A stretch of 5,715 nucleotides of DNA from JBLIAZ01 sp047632015 (lineage in GTDB: Bacteria > Bacteroidota > Bacteroidia > Flavobacteriales_C > GCA-002722245), in contig JBLIBC010000185.1 of assembly GCA_047632015.1 (NCBI GenBank), forward strand, positions 1-5,715, written 5' to 3'. Positions 5,181 to 5,715 of the stretch are shown here, piece by piece. A model generated the notes under the pieces. It saw only the letters and a list, made by a program, of their open reading frames with translations, did not search any database and had not been told where the DNA came from. Made by a program: the position numbers and the translations under genes. Each line of letters begins with the position of its first letter. The first letter of the stretch is position 1.

Positions 5181-5715
5181 ATGCTAAAGTACATTAAAAT
5201 AAATACAATTTCTCTGTCCATTCTGTTCATCATTTCATGTATAACTGCATGGAAAAGCACAGGGTTTTACCATGCTGACGAACATTATCAACTGATTGAA
5301 TTCGCAGGATTTAAATTAGGAACTCACACTGAGTCAGAGTTAGCTTGGGAATTTAAAAGCCAAATGCGTCCAACTTTTCAAGTGGGTTTTGCATATTTTT
5401 TTATTAAAGGTTCTGAACTATTAAACTGTACTAATCCTTACATCATATCATTTACACTTCGCTTAATTACCCTGCTAATGTCCTGGGGAGCTGCCTTGCT
5501 GTTTATTCAACAGTTTTCTGTTTTTCGAAAGTTGAATCAAAATTCGAAACTTTTATTAGCCGTAACAACATTAGGTTGTGGTTTATTCCATTCCTAATGG
5601 TAAGGTTTTCTTCTGAATCGTGGTCAGGTATATTTTTATTGCTAGCTCTGGCCTTGATTTACAGTAAAAGTAATAAGTCAATAAATTATTTTTTAATCGG
5701 TACTAGCTTAGGGAT
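5181..5715 (+). pseudogene. GT22 (Alg9/PIG-B-like) membrane glycosyltransferase, frameshifted and cut by the window edge
   Basis: The first frame, from ATG 5181, gives 138 residues and stops at 5595-5597. It has a membrane segment at about 8-25. The motif FYHADEHYQLIE (29-40) matches the HPDEhfQ-type signature of GT22 enzymes, which move mannose or related sugars from a lipid-linked donor; the acidic residues in the first lumenal or periplasmic loop are catalytic in that family. Residues 82-115 hold further membrane helices. The family sequence continues in another frame from about 5576: LWFIPFLMVRFSSESWSG, then hydrophobic helices to the edge with no stop. One missing base in about 5571-5578 would restore a single protein. 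This is either a true inactivating mutation or a sequencing error in a live gene. Only the first third or so of a typical family member is inside the window. A nearby ATG at 5167 opens only a 6-codon frame, so 5181 is the start. Confidence 0.75.

Overview
The window looks like AT-rich chromosomal DNA of a Bacteroidota member, most likely a flavobacterium-like lineage. The evidence is two type IX secretion (T9SS) C-terminal sorting domains, a lipoprotein whose lipidated cysteine is followed by QKDEE (close to the Bacteroidota surface-export signal), no clear Shine-Dalgarno sequences, and one candidate promoter of the TTG / TAnnTTTG kind. Genus-level assignment is not possible from this sequence alone.

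Layout. Bases 1-221 hold the 5' end of an unidentified minus-strand gene running off the left edge. Bases 222-930 carry no convincing gene. They hold a 64-bp tandem repeat (474-693) whose only internal differences fall at one base pair of a hairpin stem, a strong intrinsic terminator (740-771) and a structured non-coding block (774-906). Bases 1025-3079 (minus) encode a 684-residue secreted protein with three copies of an approximately 198-residue unit and a T9SS sorting tail; its terminator is at 931-953. Bases 3298-3934 (plus) are the wreck of an RCC1-repeat T9SS cargo gene: signal peptide, one RCC1 blade and a sorting domain survive, but the middle is lost or replaced and one stop interrupts the tail. 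A plus-strand terminator follows at 4024-4055. Bases 4077-4802 (minus) encode a surface lipoprotein with a long Thr/Glu tether. Bases 4827-5180 are non-coding and contain a diverged, single-copy relative of the 64-bp repeat (5030-5107). Bases 5181-5715 (plus) begin a GT22 (Alg9/PIG-B-like) membrane glycosyltransferase that is frameshifted near 5571-5578 and runs off the right edge.

How it fits together. The genes do not form an operon; nearly all are single transcription units with their own terminators. The theme is cell-surface and secreted proteins in a decaying, repeat-rich neighbourhood with two damaged genes. The most unusual material is non-coding: a structured repeat family that appears as a tandem array at one end and a single diverged copy at the other, a second sequence block shared between the non-coding regions, and a terminator family present in both orientations.
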